Positions 42,101 through 48,266 of a DNA stretch of 64,000 nucleotides are shown piece by piece; the stretch's first letter is position 1, and every line of letters begins with the position of its first letter. This stretch comes from Helicoverpa zea. Its lineage: Eukaryota > Arthropoda > Insecta > Lepidoptera > Noctuidae. Made by a program: the position numbers and the translations under genes. The notes beneath the pieces are model-generated. The model saw nothing but the letters and a program-made list of their open reading frames with translations. It was not told where the DNA came from and did no database searches. The stretch covers positions 5,642,001-5,706,000 of the forward strand of contig NC_061473.1 of NCBI RefSeq assembly GCF_022581195.2, read 5' to 3'.

Positions 42101-44910
42101 ATATTGTGGTAAAAATTAGGAAAGAAAGTAAGTTTTATGTTATGCAATAAAATAATTAAGTGTTTAGCATGTTTTGTTTTAATTTCTAAGATTTAAGTAT
42201 TCAGTATACATACCGTATATATTTTCAACATGTAAGGACTATAATAGACACAAATTGTGTCCTAAAGTTTCACCTCTACTGTACCCCTTGAAGCAATAGT
42301 TTTAACTATAATTTTTAATAGTACCTATTAAAAACCCTGATCATTGATCAGTAAGAAACAAAATTGACCAAATAAGTTATTTAAACTAGTTTCCTATCAA
42401 AACTGAAGTTTAAATGACTGGTTTTGTCTATCATATCTCAAAACTATATCAATTGGTTATCAAATCCTAGTTATTATCATCACATCCTTTGTGTAAGGGT
42501 CTAATTTAATATATTATCAACACAGGATGTGAGTCAAAATTATATGGATAAGGGGAAATTATGAGTAATGTTCATAAAATCAATATTTCAGTAATCTTGA
42601 TGCTCTGAATCCAATTTACTGTGATAAGCAGCATGACCACAATAAATTGGTCAGTGTATAGTAAGCTAATCACCTGCACATGAATCAATTTTGCTCCCTA
42701 AATCTGCTACTTCTACCAAACTTAACTAATATATTTTGAAACAAAAAAAAATGGAATATCACACTATACTTTCATAATATGGTGTTAAAACTAAATCTTA
42801 AAAGTATACTAAACACAGCAGACAAACAAATCCATATAAAAAGTAAGTAATATTAGATAATTATGTATCTTTATCACATTACACTCATTGAAGTTTTTTA
42901 CCATGAGTAAGTAATGTGTCACTCTCAAGATAAAAACTATCAACATAAATAGTATTTTTTTTTTTCTTCTCTGGGTATATCTGCAATCAGTCATAGACTA
43001 TGAGCAAATTTTTTGAGTGCACTATGTCGTGTGTACATAAAATGTATATAAAAGTAAAATTTAACATACCTGAGTAAAGATTGCCGAGTCGGTCAAGTCT
43101 GGACTTGACATTGTGTCGGAGACCTGACCGGTTGGCCCTGGTCTCCTGGGCAACAATAGCTTTCTCCAATATGCTGGATACGTCATCTGTAAACATACAT
43201 ACATGTTTTCATTTAAGGTAGGAGAATAAACCGGGGCTGCGGGTTGTTCGAAAGAGTTACCGCGGCCCTGGTACATAAAAGGCCTACGACGGAACACAAC
43301 GGTTTTTAGTCAGTAAGAGTCTGACACTCCCTCGCCGCTGCTAACCCACAGAAGGAGGGGTCATTTGATGACTTATGACGTCGTTAAAAAAAAGAATAAA
43401 TACCTGAGTAGTTTTGTTACAACTTTGCTGACACTTTTCTTAGTTTTCCAGACAGCATTTGAGAGGAAAGTGGTTGAGCCAAATAAACAATATTTTAATA
43501 TTGAAATAAAAATGTTCGTAATATAAATAATTCTTGAAATTCACAAAAATCAAGATTAAAATTGACTCAAATCTTTAAAACTATAATTTTAATCTTGTTT
43601 CATGAATTGATAAACGGAATTTACAAAAACTAGGTGCCAAAATATAATAATTCACTCTTTACCTGCCATTTTAGTTACACTTTAACTAAACTAAGCACAC
43701 ACCTCACTTGCCTAAAGCACAATAATTATGAAGCTTAATTTTTTAAATTAAGTTTCTGTTTACAACCATAAGCTAATGTTTTGTTGTTAAACTTTTAAGA
43801 ATCATTTACTAATTAGTGGAACCATTATCTAAAGGTGAGTAATAACCAAGGAGTTTTGTGTAGTTGTGGCAGAAATATTAAAAATAATAAGTCATTGGCT
43901 TTGGAGTTAGTCATCCTGTGTGTTTCCTTGTGTAGATAAATACCTTTATGCTATAACCTTTTTGGGAGAAGGTATGTAAGGAGTAATATTGTGGCTTTTA
44001 CTGCATAATGAGTTGTGTTTGTTTATGATTTGTTTTCAAAGAAAATAATGTACTTGGAGCTTGTTTTTATCAATTAGTGAGTATGAGAAACCATTTATTA
44101 ATAGTATGTTTCAATTATTTCATAGCTGTTATTTCATCACAGGTATATGAGAATATGTTAACAGAGTAATAACATAAAATATTATATATTCTCCTAAAAA
44201 AAATTAGGTACGCTGCGGCAAGGTTGTAACAACTAGAACTTAGTATAAATTAAATCCATACACACCAATAAACATACTGCCTTACAAAGTGTACATACCT
44301 GTAATCTCCTCTATAAGAACATTGCTGCCCGGCTTCGCCTGCGAGTCATACACCACAGAGATAGGAGCGTCTCTTTCCTCCACCTGCACTTCAATCTGTA
44401 TGTCATTCCTGTGGGAAATGTTGATCTCCACAGACACATCAGAGTTGCGTCTATTAAGGCTCCCTCTCTTCGGACTTTTAAACTCCTTCTTAGTGACCAC
44501 AACATCGTTCCTTCCCCGCTGAGGCGACGAAACATCGGACTTGAAACTCGACCTTTTAGATGAAGCTGTCGATGACGTTCTCGATGGAGTTTCAGACTTT
44601 ATTGACTCTTTTGACTGTCTGCGAGGCGACGTCACACATTCCCGAGTTATTTTACTAGGAGACTTAGCGGGAGAACCCTCAGATTTTACCACGGCGATGT
44701 TTTCTGTTAGTGGCCTCCTTTTCGGAACGGCCTGTCCTGAATTTACGAGTTTTTGATCGATCTTCTCCTGTCTGGCCCGCGCCCGCTCTAACATGCGCTG
44801 GAAATTAAGTTACAGTTGTTAAAACATGCAATTCCCAATGACCTTCTGGAGATTGCGACCGTTAATACATAAATTATCGTCATATCATATACCTGAGTGA
44901 AAGGATCCAT
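1..44910 (-). CDS. scra: anillin (scraps homologue), 20 coding exons, 3' end beyond window
   Basis: Anillin is the scaffold of the cytokinetic contractile ring; it ties RhoA, actin, myosin II and septins to the membrane at the cleavage furrow. Twenty exons chain with matching phases: 44910-44893, 44797-44299, 43186-43070, 42083-41893, 41400-41260, 40706-40614, 29787-29193, 16815-16565, 13773-13518, 13381-13189, 5104-5014, 4078-3932, 3559-3410, 2880-2719, 2273-2183, 2016-1870, 1496-1351, 1082-1002, 781-614, 115-1. They total 3,652 nt, about 1,217 residues without a stop. The start MDPFTQRMLERARARQ is the family's N-terminus. An NNWEDDL motif lies near residue 267, basic/serine-rich disordered sequence fills the middle, and an anillin homology domain runs from about 945 to 1217 (ISQASQALNLC, VPLKRDYVRQLN, LEGSVNLEIKARVQ). 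The PH domain that follows FLTAFDDVS in the family must lie left of base 1. The full protein would exceed human anillin (1,124) in length. Identification is from motif memory, not a search. The exon 6 to 7 join spans 10.8 kb, so a missed small exon is possible there. Confidence 0.93.
414..563 (+). mobile_element. 3' end of an RTE-like LINE reverse-transcriptase ORF
   Basis: A 49-codon open stretch ending in TAA reads NVDGWRGKGRPKKRWMDC, then DREKWKRM and CADPK-stop. This is the usual C-terminal tail of lepidopteran RTE-type LINE proteins, followed to about 597 by the element's 3' untranslated end. It is 5'-truncated and lies inside anillin intron 19 on the opposite strand. Clade assignment is from memory. 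Confidence 0.7.
614..781 (-). CDS. scra: anillin exon 19 (residues 1124-1179)
   Basis: 168 nt, 56 codons, acceptor TTCCACAG, donor GTACCA. It encodes SKLLTPKSKISELKAP and VRSPQFALHGYCIFALQQ, matching human VRTSNFALVGSYTLSL, and ends SFTLNK. Very GC-rich third positions. A LINE remnant ends about 15 bp beyond the donor. Confidence 0.95.
1002..1082 (-). CDS. scra: anillin exon 18 (residues 1097-1123)
   Basis: 81 nt, 27 codons, too short to stand out alone. Acceptor ATTTCCAG, donor GTAAGA. It encodes VTVEVYLLQASKEVLSHEM, matching the family pattern DF.I..EVYSL across the exon 17/18 join. Phase 0 at both ends. Confidence 0.9.
1351..1496 (-). CDS. scra: anillin exon 17 (residues 1048-1096)
   Basis: 146 nt, acceptor TTTCACAG, donor GTACAA. 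It encodes DGAVGHHAVCLVKCRDRV and TLLHFPDDIRMLGLASDFK, beta-rich homology-domain sequence. The frame stays open past the donor, but homology resumes at exon 18, so the splice is preferred. Confidence 0.93.
1672..1855. repeat. 12-bp minisatellite (CACTAGTGTRGR)
   Basis: Degenerate tandem copies of a 12-bp unit such as CACTAGTGTGGG / CACTAGTGTAGA fill most of intron 16. The core ACTAGT is palindromic. The array runs to within about 15 bp of the exon 16 donor. Confidence 0.85.
1870..2016 (-). CDS. scra: anillin exon 16 (residues 999-1047)
   Basis: 147 nt, acceptor ATTTCAG, donor GTAACT. It encodes HRRQACLHELQRLQVEG, an Ala/Gly-rich insert, and TLHLTQLSVPLKRDYVRQLN, the first strand of the C2-like fold. 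GC-rich at third positions. A minisatellite begins about 15 bp past its donor. Confidence 0.95.
2103..2150. repeat. perfect 22-bp inverted repeat with 4-nt loop
   Basis: The left arm (2103-2124, beginning GCACTAAAACTACG) and right arm (2129-2150) are exact reverse complements around AACC. It lies in anillin intron 15, 33 bp downstream of the exon 15 donor. Confidence 0.9.
2183..2273 (-). CDS. scra: anillin exon 15 (residues 969-998)
   Basis: 91 nt, acceptor CTTTCAG, donor GTAAGT. It encodes ASQALNLCAATIEFSGS and EGERLLLLA, both diagnostic for the anillin homology domain helical hairpin (human: ISQASQALN and AERLLLIA). Ends in phase 1. Confidence 0.96.
2505..2605 (+). mobile_element. LINE 3'-end fragment (CCCAGCAGTGGGG type)
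   Basis: Contains the segment GAGCAGACCTATGCCCAGCA followed by GTGGGGCAATAAA, a tail repeated many times in lepidopteran genomes. A related copy sits at 47740-47810. Coding part absent. In anillin intron 14. Confidence 0.55.
2651..2703 (-). pseudogene. partial duplicate of anillin exon 14
   Basis: Bases 2661-2702 match the 5' part of exon 14 (2838-2880) at about 40 of 42 positions, and 2651-2662 match the last 12 bases of the exon and its splice junction (2719-2730) except one base. The middle of the exon is missing. The join shifts the frame, so the copy would not read through as the exon does, although it keeps a CAG-GTAAAT donor-like end. Confidence 0.85.
2719..2880 (-). CDS. scra: anillin exon 14 (residues 915-968), start of homology domain
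   Basis: 162 nt, 54 codons, acceptor TTTCACAG, donor GTATGT. A Pro/Ser-rich segment (STPMRIIRHTSPEREPP) precedes the helix RERIKELQAEITKQQTVISQ, which leads into the conserved ISQASQALN of the RhoA-binding part of the homology domain. Parts of this exon are duplicated in the following intron at 2651-2703. Confidence 0.95.
2919..3109 (-). mobile_element. short non-autonomous Helitron (Lep1-like), 191 bp
   Basis: On the minus strand it starts TCTATACTAATATTATAAAG, ends in CTAA, and sits between A and T, as expected for Helitrons. It contains the family segments GCGCTAATCTCAGGAACTAC and AAACCGCTGGCAGAAG. No coding capacity. In anillin intron 13. Confidence 0.75.
3410..3559 (-). CDS. scra: anillin exon 13 (residues 865-914)
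   Basis: 150 nt, 50 codons, acceptor GGTTGCAG, donor GTGAGT. It encodes a Ser-rich start, FVYQERSTFKSPLKLQ and LVHSVSFYRRMQNA. Phase 0 at both ends. Likely the last linker before the anillin homology domain. Confidence 0.91.
3932..4078 (-). CDS. scra: anillin exon 12 (residues 816-864)
   Basis: 147 nt, 49 codons, acceptor TTACTAG, donor GTACTT. It is basic at first, then a highly acidic run (ESDSDSSGLDSELDDILDEA). Phase 0 at both ends. Low complexity, probably disordered linker. Confidence 0.9.
4079..5013 (-). other. anillin intron 11, no gene seen
   Basis: 935 bp of AT-rich sequence. Short open frames have no splice partners or recognisable motifs. No clear repeat seen. Confidence 0.6.
5014..5104 (-). 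CDS. scra: anillin exon 11 (residues 785-815)
   Basis: 91 nt, acceptor CTTTCAG, donor GTAAGT. It encodes SEDYIPPCVLERMNKSDN and WAETSFGREVMN. It enters in phase 2 and leaves in phase 0. It is separated from exon 10 by 8.1 kb of repeat-bearing intron. Confidence 0.9.
5393..5460 (+). repeat. terminal fragment of the ACCGACTTCC foldback family
   Basis: TTTAACCGACTTCCCAAAAA matches the ends of the larger composite at 33536-34330. Similar fragments lie at 19975-20040 and 41215-41250. Only the terminus remains. Confidence 0.5.
6980..7227 (+). mobile_element. Helitron-like fragment
   Basis: Begins A-TCTACTAATATAATAAAG, continues with ACTGTACCGATTTGAAAAAT and a tail TGAAACCGCGGGAATT, the usual order in lepidopteran Lep1-like Helitrons. 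The 3' end is diverged (CTGG followed by A), so the right boundary is approximate. Confidence 0.5.
8047..8163. mobile_element. 117-bp MITE with TIRs
   Basis: Left end GGGTTGCACCATTTACTTAC and right end (reverse complement) GGGTGAGTTGCACTATTTAA are imperfect inverted repeats continuing into CAACGATAAC / TAACGATAAC. A decayed end of the same type is at about 3680-3715. No target duplication could be assigned. Confidence 0.6.
8241..8411. repeat. foldback with ~64-bp arms
   Basis: Left arm 8241-8304 (GCCAGTTTCTTCATCAAAAG...) and right arm 8348-8411 (...CTTTTGATGAAGAAACTGGC) are near-perfect inverted repeats around a loop of about 43 bp. The arms themselves contain AAAGTNAAAGT-type direct repeats. 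The pairing extends weakly beyond the arms. Confidence 0.85.
9991..11236 (+). mobile_element. unclassified TIR DNA element, ~1.25 kb
   Basis: The ends carry CCAAGCACGAATAT (from about 9992) and its exact inverse at 11221-11234; beyond this the outer bases are only similar (CTGTAGC versus CAGTGGG). Subterminal TCGAAATCGAG / TTCGAATCGAGG blocks recur at both ends. It contains the two-exon ORF at 10318-10734. I found no convincing target duplication, so the superfamily (hAT or PIF/Harbinger are possible) is open. Confidence 0.6.
10318..10734 (+). CDS. small two-exon ORF inside the TIR element (105 aa)
   Basis: Exon 1 is 10318-10409 (starts MQRPPLYERSTAYYF, donor AAG-GTAAGT); exon 2 is 10509-10734 (acceptor TTGTAG, ends IYYIEST-stop). 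The phase joins as AG|A (Arg). The product is basic and aromatic-rich (RRAKLRNRIYPLDINETEF) with no motif I can name. It could be a truncated transposase N-terminus or an accessory protein; no DDE triad is present. Splicing is inferred only from sites and frame. Confidence 0.45.
11928..12184 (-). mobile_element. tRNA-derived SINE
   Basis: Reading minus, the head has A-box TGGCGCAATGG and B-box GGTTCGATTCC within a tRNA-like arrangement, followed by a body ending ACCGTGTGTGAAAAAGGTGT near 11945. The body, without the tRNA head, recurs at 39230-39376 on the plus strand. It is not a functional tRNA: no intact acceptor stem or anticodon arm is evident. Confidence 0.75.
13189..13381 (-). CDS. scra: anillin exon 10 (residues 721-784)
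   Basis: 193 nt. The acceptor is TTGTTCCAG and the donor is GTGTGG, the poorest in the gene. It is accepted because the split codon AG|T and the next exon's phase agree. It encodes SQDSPVVLSVLDDVKRI and LYPHLSDIETDTSHTQEEF. Confidence 0.88.
13518..13773 (-). CDS. scra: anillin exon 9 (residues 636-720)
   Basis: 256 nt, acceptor ATTCCAG, donor GTAAGT, ends in phase 1. It is acidic at first (NDSDDDVSEHD), then VTFDEKSKIEQELNDKEKEI, a Glu/Lys-rich helical segment, and ends in a basic QPVKRR patch that could contribute to nuclear localisation (anillin is nuclear in interphase). Confidence 0.92.
13774..16564 (-). other. anillin intron 8, no gene seen
   Basis: 2.8 kb of AT-rich sequence. The longest open frame (15498-15746, plus) has no recognisable motif and no splice context. 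No clear repeat family recognised. Confidence 0.6.
16565..16815 (-). CDS. scra: anillin exon 8 (residues 552-635)
   Basis: 251 nt, acceptor TTTTTCAG after a polypyrimidine run, donor GTGAGA. It starts DKRPLTQKTTPTKN, holds a Ser-rich stretch, then KGKLAALFSKEQTISES and KFKQEREKEMEMLQNRF. The K.FQ.ERQKEM..L.NRF pattern is typical of the anillin mid-region and predicts a short charged helix. Confidence 0.93.
21454..22448 (+). mobile_element. hAT-type MITE, 995 bp, with perfect 8-bp target duplication
   Basis: Left end CAGTGGTTCTTAACCGGTGG and right end ...AGGTTAAGAACCACTG are inverted repeats of the CAGTGGTTCTTAACC hAT type. It is flanked by identical GTCTAAGG at 21446-21453 and 22449-22456. 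No transposase ORF. The interior is mostly a ~124-bp tandem repeat. Confidence 0.92.
21640..22240. repeat. ~124-bp tandem repeat inside the hAT MITE
   Basis: About five diverging copies marked by CGCTCGCTTCGCTCGCG at roughly 21714, 21841, 21963, 22087 and 22210. Each unit also carries AAAGTTAAGTACGTTTGGGC and ACGTAATATTTGG. The last copy is the most diverged. Confidence 0.9.
23255..23667 (+). mobile_element. probable non-LTR retroelement 3' end with (GATT)n tail
   Basis: A CG-richer segment than its surroundings ends in GGGCCTATGCAGCCTGAAAA, a short spacer and a simple (GATT)n run at 23646-23667, as in LINE tails. No coding sequence. The left boundary is a guess. Confidence 0.4.
24537..24640 (+). 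mobile_element. decayed RTE-like LINE tail
   Basis: GATGACGTCGGATAGAAAAA and CACCCCAAATAAAATTGTGA resemble the 3' coding tail and 3' UTR at 500-580 (CCGACCCCAAATAAAATTGG). Heavily mutated and short. Confidence 0.35.
29193..29787 (-). CDS. scra: anillin exon 7 (residues 354-551), largest exon
   Basis: 595 nt, acceptor ATCGTAG, donor GTAAGT, ends in phase 1. It encodes a low-complexity Asp/Glu/Lys/Pro-rich disordered segment with a possible SH3-type APTPPRN site, KALFEKNKGAAIVPKAPFG and APSAKSLLGDNK. The acceptor is inferred from phase 0 and an in-frame TAG just upstream. This exon is the part of the chain most likely to hide an additional upstream exon. Confidence 0.85.
33536..34330. mobile_element. 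foldback/tandem composite MITE-like element
   Basis: It begins with a palindrome (arms 33536-33630 and 33660-33755, each with the ACCGACTTC and GGTGCATCGG blocks). Two tandem copies of a ~120-bp unit follow (33823-33935 and 33945-34048; AAGCCCAAAYACGAGGTAGT ... CTTCACTGTTG), then a third related unit and a poly-A (34255-34279), and it ends CTTTTTGGGAAGTCGGTTAA. The termini ACCGACTTCC and GGAAGTCGGT are inverted. No protein. Confidence 0.65.
38340..38590 (+). repeat. dispersed repeat (TGTACCAGGGGC type)
   Basis: Contains TGTACCAGGGGCACCCGTAA, then CTCTTTCAAA and CGCAGCCCC. Related copies: 43225-43375 (inverted), 46240-46385 and 50485-50625. Family unknown. Confidence 0.5.
39230..39376 (+). 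mobile_element. 5'-truncated copy of the same SINE
   Basis: From GCTTGTTCGCCGTGGTCTGG to GAAAAGGTGTCCCGACATTA it matches the minus-strand sequence of 11928-12090. The Pol III box region is missing, as expected of a 5'-truncated retroposed copy. Confidence 0.7.
40614..40706 (-). CDS. scra: anillin exon 6 (residues 323-353)
   Basis: 93 nt, 31 codons, acceptor GTTCACAG, donor GTAAGT. It encodes KRQFNSHTFTKPSNSVNE and LGKQIVAEL. Another frame here is also open for a stretch but does not fit either neighbour's phase. Phase 0 at both ends. Confidence 0.85.
40806..40990 (+). mobile_element. dispersed retroelement 3' region (GACCCCAACATAGTTGGG type)
   Basis: Holds GTTACGGGTAGTCAGAAGCC and GGTTAGACTGGAAGCCGACC, then CCAACATAGTTGGG, a common lepidopteran non-LTR tail. 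A shorter copy is at 47304-47370. In anillin intron 5. Confidence 0.6.
41260..41400 (-). CDS. scra: anillin exon 5 (residues 276-322)
   Basis: 141 nt, 47 whole codons, acceptor CTTGCAG, donor GTTTGT (weaker than its neighbours). It encodes a Lys-rich start and ATLEV-type sequence (LDASTLEVSINSFKDI). Phase 0 at both ends, so skipping it would keep the frame. Confidence 0.9.
41452..41640 (+). mobile_element. Helitron-like (Lep1) copy
   Basis: Starts A-TCTACATTAATATTACAAAG, with GCGCTAATCTCAGGAACTAC as in the 2919-3109 element but in the opposite orientation. The 3' terminus is mutated, so the right edge is approximate. In anillin intron 4. Confidence 0.65.
41660..41856 (+). mobile_element. second Helitron-like copy, 3' end CTGG
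   Basis: Ends GTGCGAAGCCGACGCGGGTA-GCTGG followed by T, a Helitron-type 3' terminus with a GC hairpin. It directly follows the previous element. The left boundary is unclear. Confidence 0.5.
41893..42083 (-). CDS. scra: anillin exon 4 (residues 212-275), WEDDL motif
   Basis: 191 nt, acceptor TTTCCAG, donor GTAAGT. It encodes a Ser/Pro-rich start and a KKPKPRPQQ basic patch, then FGRLAALADQINNWEDDL. LA.LA..I..WEDD is a strongly conserved anillin motif (human form: LADTINSWEDD), lying N-terminal to the actin/myosin-binding region. Ends in phase 0. Confidence 0.95.
42084..43069 (-). other. anillin intron 3, nothing recognised
   Basis: AT-rich, no gene or clear repeat. The short open frames lack coding character. 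Confidence 0.6.
43070..43186 (-). CDS. scra: anillin exon 3 (residues 173-211)
   Basis: 117 nt between acceptor TTTACAG and donor GTATGT. It enters in phase 1 (the split codon GAT gives Asp) and leaves in phase 1. It encodes DVSSILEKAIVAQET and a basic segment ending SRLDRLGNLYS. The phase match with both neighbours supports the chain. Confidence 0.92.
43225..43375 (-). repeat. dispersed repeat, inverted copy
   Basis: The reverse complement matches 46245-46380 closely (GGGTTAGCAGCGGTGAGGGA, GTGTCAGACTCTTACTGACT). It makes up part of anillin intron 2; the rest of that intron to 44298 is AT-rich with no gene seen. Confidence 0.7.
44299..44797 (-). CDS. scra: anillin exon 2 (residues 7-172)
   Basis: Acceptor TTTCCAG, donor GTATGT, length 499 nt, ends in phase 1. 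It encodes RMLERARARQEKIDQKL, then KRRPLTEN (the RRPL-type box found in anillins), a Ser/Lys/Arg-rich stretch with several SP sites that look like proline-directed kinase targets, and the conserved segment VEINISHRNDIQIEVQVEE. Confidence 0.93.
44893..44910 (-). CDS. scra: anillin exon 1 (start codon, residues 1-6)
   Basis: A six-codon first coding exon, MDPFTQ, followed by the donor GTATAT. The ATG is chosen because MDPFTQ joins in frame to RMLERARARQEK of the next exon, the conserved start of anillins. Phase 0 at its end. Confidence 0.93.
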
Positions 44911-45120
44911 AATTGAAGTGATATAAGTTAAACGATTAACACAAATCACACAGTTATCATAGTTTGTCTACACGATGATTATTATTTCACGATAGTTTTT
45001 GTAATTCAAACAAGAAAACAATTTTCACAAACATTCGCCCGTTCGTTGGTGGTTTGACGTTTGAAACCGAAATTTTTGAATTTAGTTTGCCCCTGATCCG
45101 GTAGGCGTCGCGTCGCGTCA
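44911..45120 (-). promoter_or_regulatory. putative 5' UTR and core promoter region of anillin
   Basis: This is the stretch directly upstream of the anillin ATG. It holds no open coding sequence and no recognisable repeat, and includes a CG-rich patch (GACGCGACGCGACGCC on the minus strand near 45100-45117). The transcription start cannot be fixed from sequence alone. Confidence 0.4.
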
Positions 45121-46202
45121 TATTTTTAATCGTTCTGAAATTGACATAAAGATATTCTATTGGAGGCTTACATCAATCTTTAAATTAATTAGTTATGACA
45201 TTTTGGTACTACTGTAGGGAATACTTTGATTATAACGTTGTGCTATTTTAATTGTTCATTTAGGACACCGATAGTTATTATCCTTATTGTATCTTAAGGT
45301 TTAACTTTTAGTAGTGACCTCTCTTATCGAGCCGAGTGGTCGCTGAGTGCCAAAATTGTTCTTTGCATTAGTTGTTGCATATCTTCATGAAAGTGAAATT
45401 CATAAATCTTTAACATAAGCATTTGATTTCAATCGCTCGCTTTAATAACAATGATACTCGCTTGCTCTTGAGCTGAAATTATAGATCAAGTTCTACTACC
45501 ACATAACAGATGGCGCTACTTAAAGGTACCTAGTAGATTAATTATTCTAAAGTAATAACTCTCGCAGACTCATCGCAGGCAGACATAAATATCAGACATA
45601 TTATGTCCGTACTTATATCCGGTTTTATAATATCCGATATTAGGAGATTGGTTAACACAGAGGCTACTTTTTATATTTGCGGAAGTGGTTCTCTCGGGAC
45701 TTCGGTGAAACCGATGGAAACTACTATCTGTATATCATATGACTAGCTACCTATGCAAAATCACGTGATAATTAAAACATTAATAGGCATGTCAAGGATA
45801 TTCCACAGTACCTACAATATGTGGGCTAAATAAAATCATTATATAAGATATTGAAACACATTATCTAGACCCGGTCACAATATTATTACGTACCTACCTA
45901 TATTTCTTTATCTTTGTGTCTAACCACCTACTACTTACTTAGAGTGAATAGGGCAAACATAGGCACTTAAAAGTAACCACAATACGAGATTGATTCAAGT
46001 GCTGTTAAAAACGTTATTGAACATGTTAATTAATTAAAACGTAATAATAAAAGTTAACTTGCTTGAGTACCTATTTCGAGAGAAGACATTTGCTTTCGTA
46101 GATTTGAATCTACTCCACTAAATACGAACGGTTACGATACATAGTAGGTTCGAAAATAGACCCTACCCCAGATAGACAATGTCATGACTGATTTATTAAT
46201 TA
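45121..46202. other. intergenic, Helitron fragments only
   Basis: AT-rich upstream region of anillin. 45590-45740 resembles the distal half of a Helitron-like repeat (GGACTTCGGTGAAACCGATG ... GACTAGCT). No exon recognised. Confidence 0.5.
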
Positions 46203-47244
46203 CTAGCTTTCCGCCCGCGGCTTCGCCCGCGTGGAATTCGGTTCACCCCTCCCGCTGTGGGTTAGCAGCGGTGAGGGAGTGTCAGACTCTTACTGACTAA
46301 AATCGTCGTGTTCCGTCCTAGGCCTTTTATATACCAGGGCCGCGGTACCTCTTTCGAACAACCCGCAGCCGCGGCTGGCCCTGGCGCTACTGGGCCCCAC
46401 TGATTCCAAAACAGACTAATTCGCGGCGAACCTTAACACCACGATACAGAAAAGCACAACGCCATCTATCGAGCTATCGGGAAGCTCGCGATTGAACAAT
46501 GAGCTACAGGTTAAAGCGCGAGATATCATTGCACTTCTTACGTATCTTAAAAAAAACAACGTCACCACGTTTTAAAAAGCTATCATTCCACTTCTTATGT
46601 ATTTTAAAAACACATCGTTACCACGTTTTAAAAACACCCAGCGCCATCTATCGCATACCTCAAGAACGAAATAACTTAACTAATACTTATACCAATTAGT
46701 AATTCGTTGAATTATAGTTAATTCAGGATAAGTAGATGTAAAAAAAACAGTTAAGACGATAAAACAAATCGTACGTCATCCCTCGGGAATTCCTCATTTT
46801 CGAGGATTCATTATCGTATCATTTAGCTTCTAAATTTATATGTTCATATTCGTTTGCAATATATAAGTAGATGTAAAAAAAAACAGTTTAGACGATTAAA
46901 CAAATTGTACATCATCCCTCGGGAATTCCTCATTTTCGGGGATTCATTATCGTATCATTTAGCTTCTAAATTTACATGTTTATATTCGTTTGCAATATAT
47001 TACCTTGTTTTAAACGACACACAGCGCCATCTACAATCCATCCATCAAGCAAACAATATTTTTGTTTTCCCTCGGGAATATCTATTTTTTTCGGGATAAA
47101 AAGTACCCTATTATTTAATCCGGACTTCTAACTTTACGTCTGCAAAATTTCAAAGCAATCGGTTCAGTAGTTACGGCGTGAAAGCGGAACAAACAAACAA
47201 ACAAACAAACAAACTCACTTTCCGATTTATAATATTAGTAAGGA
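46203..47244 (-). mobile_element. non-autonomous Helitron, 1,042 bp
   Basis: Reading minus: starts A-TCCTTACTAATATTATAAAT and ends GGGCGAAGCCGCGGGCGGAA-AGCTAG-T. That gives the 5' TC, a GC-rich hairpin near the 3' end, CTAG, and A/T insertion. The interior carries the dispersed repeat (46240-46385), a ~134-bp tandem duplication and an (AAAC)n run at 47188-47213. No Rep/helicase. Confidence 0.8.
46729..46999. repeat. two-copy ~134-bp tandem duplication inside the Helitron
   Basis: 46729-46862 and 46863-46999 share ATAAGTAGATGTAAAAAAAA, CATCCCTCGGGAATTCCTCA and ATTCATTATCGTATCATTTA with few differences. Confidence 0.85.
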
Positions 47245-47303
47245 TAATAGGTACTTTTATTATTCATTAATAAAAACATTAAACATCTTAAAACAGTGTT
47301 ACC

Positions 47304-47370
47304 TACTCAGCTGCATACGGTTAGACTGGAAGCCGACCCCAACATAGTTGGGAAAAGGCTAGGCAGATGA
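47304..47370 (+). mobile_element. truncated retroelement tail
   Basis: GGTTAGACTGGAAGCCGACC, then CCAACATAGTTGGGAAAAGG; a shorter relative of 40806-40990. Confidence 0.55.
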
Positions 47371-47739
47371 TGATTCATCAATTAAATCAATGCAGCCGGT
47401 CATACTTAAAATTGTAGGCTCGTTAGCTATTTCTATAGGTGCGTAAGAGCATGTTTATATCAATTGTTTCCAAGTTCACGAGTATGTGAATTGCATGCGA
47501 AATAAATAGGTTTGTTTGTAAACTCAAAGGATAAAGGGCGAGTGATAATTCTGAGTCATAGATTCTTGTTTACCAGCTCGTAAGTAGGTATACCTAATAA
47601 CTACGTATACGTATCTATAGGTAGGTCATTCTAATATGACAAAGAGGAAGCATTTTTTGTTCATAAATCCTAAGGCTTTGGAACTAGGTAGGTAGGTACT
47701 AAAAATTATTTAATTGTTGTAAGTATAGCTACTAGCGTG

Positions 47740-47810
47740 GTGATTAATGCTCAATCCTTCTCCATATGAGAGGAGGCCTGTGCCCAGCAGTGGGACGATA
47801 AACAAGGCTG
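47740..47810 (+). mobile_element. LINE 3'-end fragment (CCCAGCAGTGGG type)
   Basis: GAGGAGGCCTGTGCCCAGCA then GTGGGACGATAAA; second copy of the tail at 2505-2605. Confidence 0.5.
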
Positions 47811-47881
47811 TAACAGTAACAGTAAGTATAGCTACACTATTCCCGAGTACATAGGCTATAATCATGGGCGTGTTATAACAG

Positions 47882-48266
47882 GGGCCCGATTCTCCTAAGT
47901 TAATAATGTCAAAATCGAGTAGAAATCGAATCGCAATAGCAGTTTTAACCATATCGGGCATTCTGCTACTAATAAAAGACCAATCGCATTCGATTGACAT
48001 TTGATTGGTGTGCGATTGGTCTGCTATTTTGGTGATTTTGGTCCATACGGTAGTTTGCTGTGCAATCATTTTGCAATCGTAAATCATTTGCAGACAAAAT
48101 GATTCATTATTGAATGACAGAAAAGGATAAAAACATTTATTTCAAAGAAAAAATAGCGGAATGCCACATACACTTCAATCGTAATCGAGTCGGGATCGGA
48201 TCTCAGTCGAATCGAGTCGAACGTGAATCGTATGACGCTTAAGTAAAATTAGGAGAATCGCGGCCC
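47882..48266. mobile_element. 385-bp MITE with GGGCC-GATTCTCCTAA TIRs
   Basis: Left GGGCCCGATTCTCCTAAGTT and right (reverse complement) GGGCCGCGATTCTCCTAATT. The interior has many CGATT/AATCG repeats in both directions, so it should fold strongly. It makes the minus-strand frame at 47710-48087 spurious. Confidence 0.7.

Noticed and set aside
47710..48087. 125-codon minus-strand ORF
   Set aside because: It lies within the 47882-48266 MITE and a LINE tail; composition and motifs are those of the repeats.
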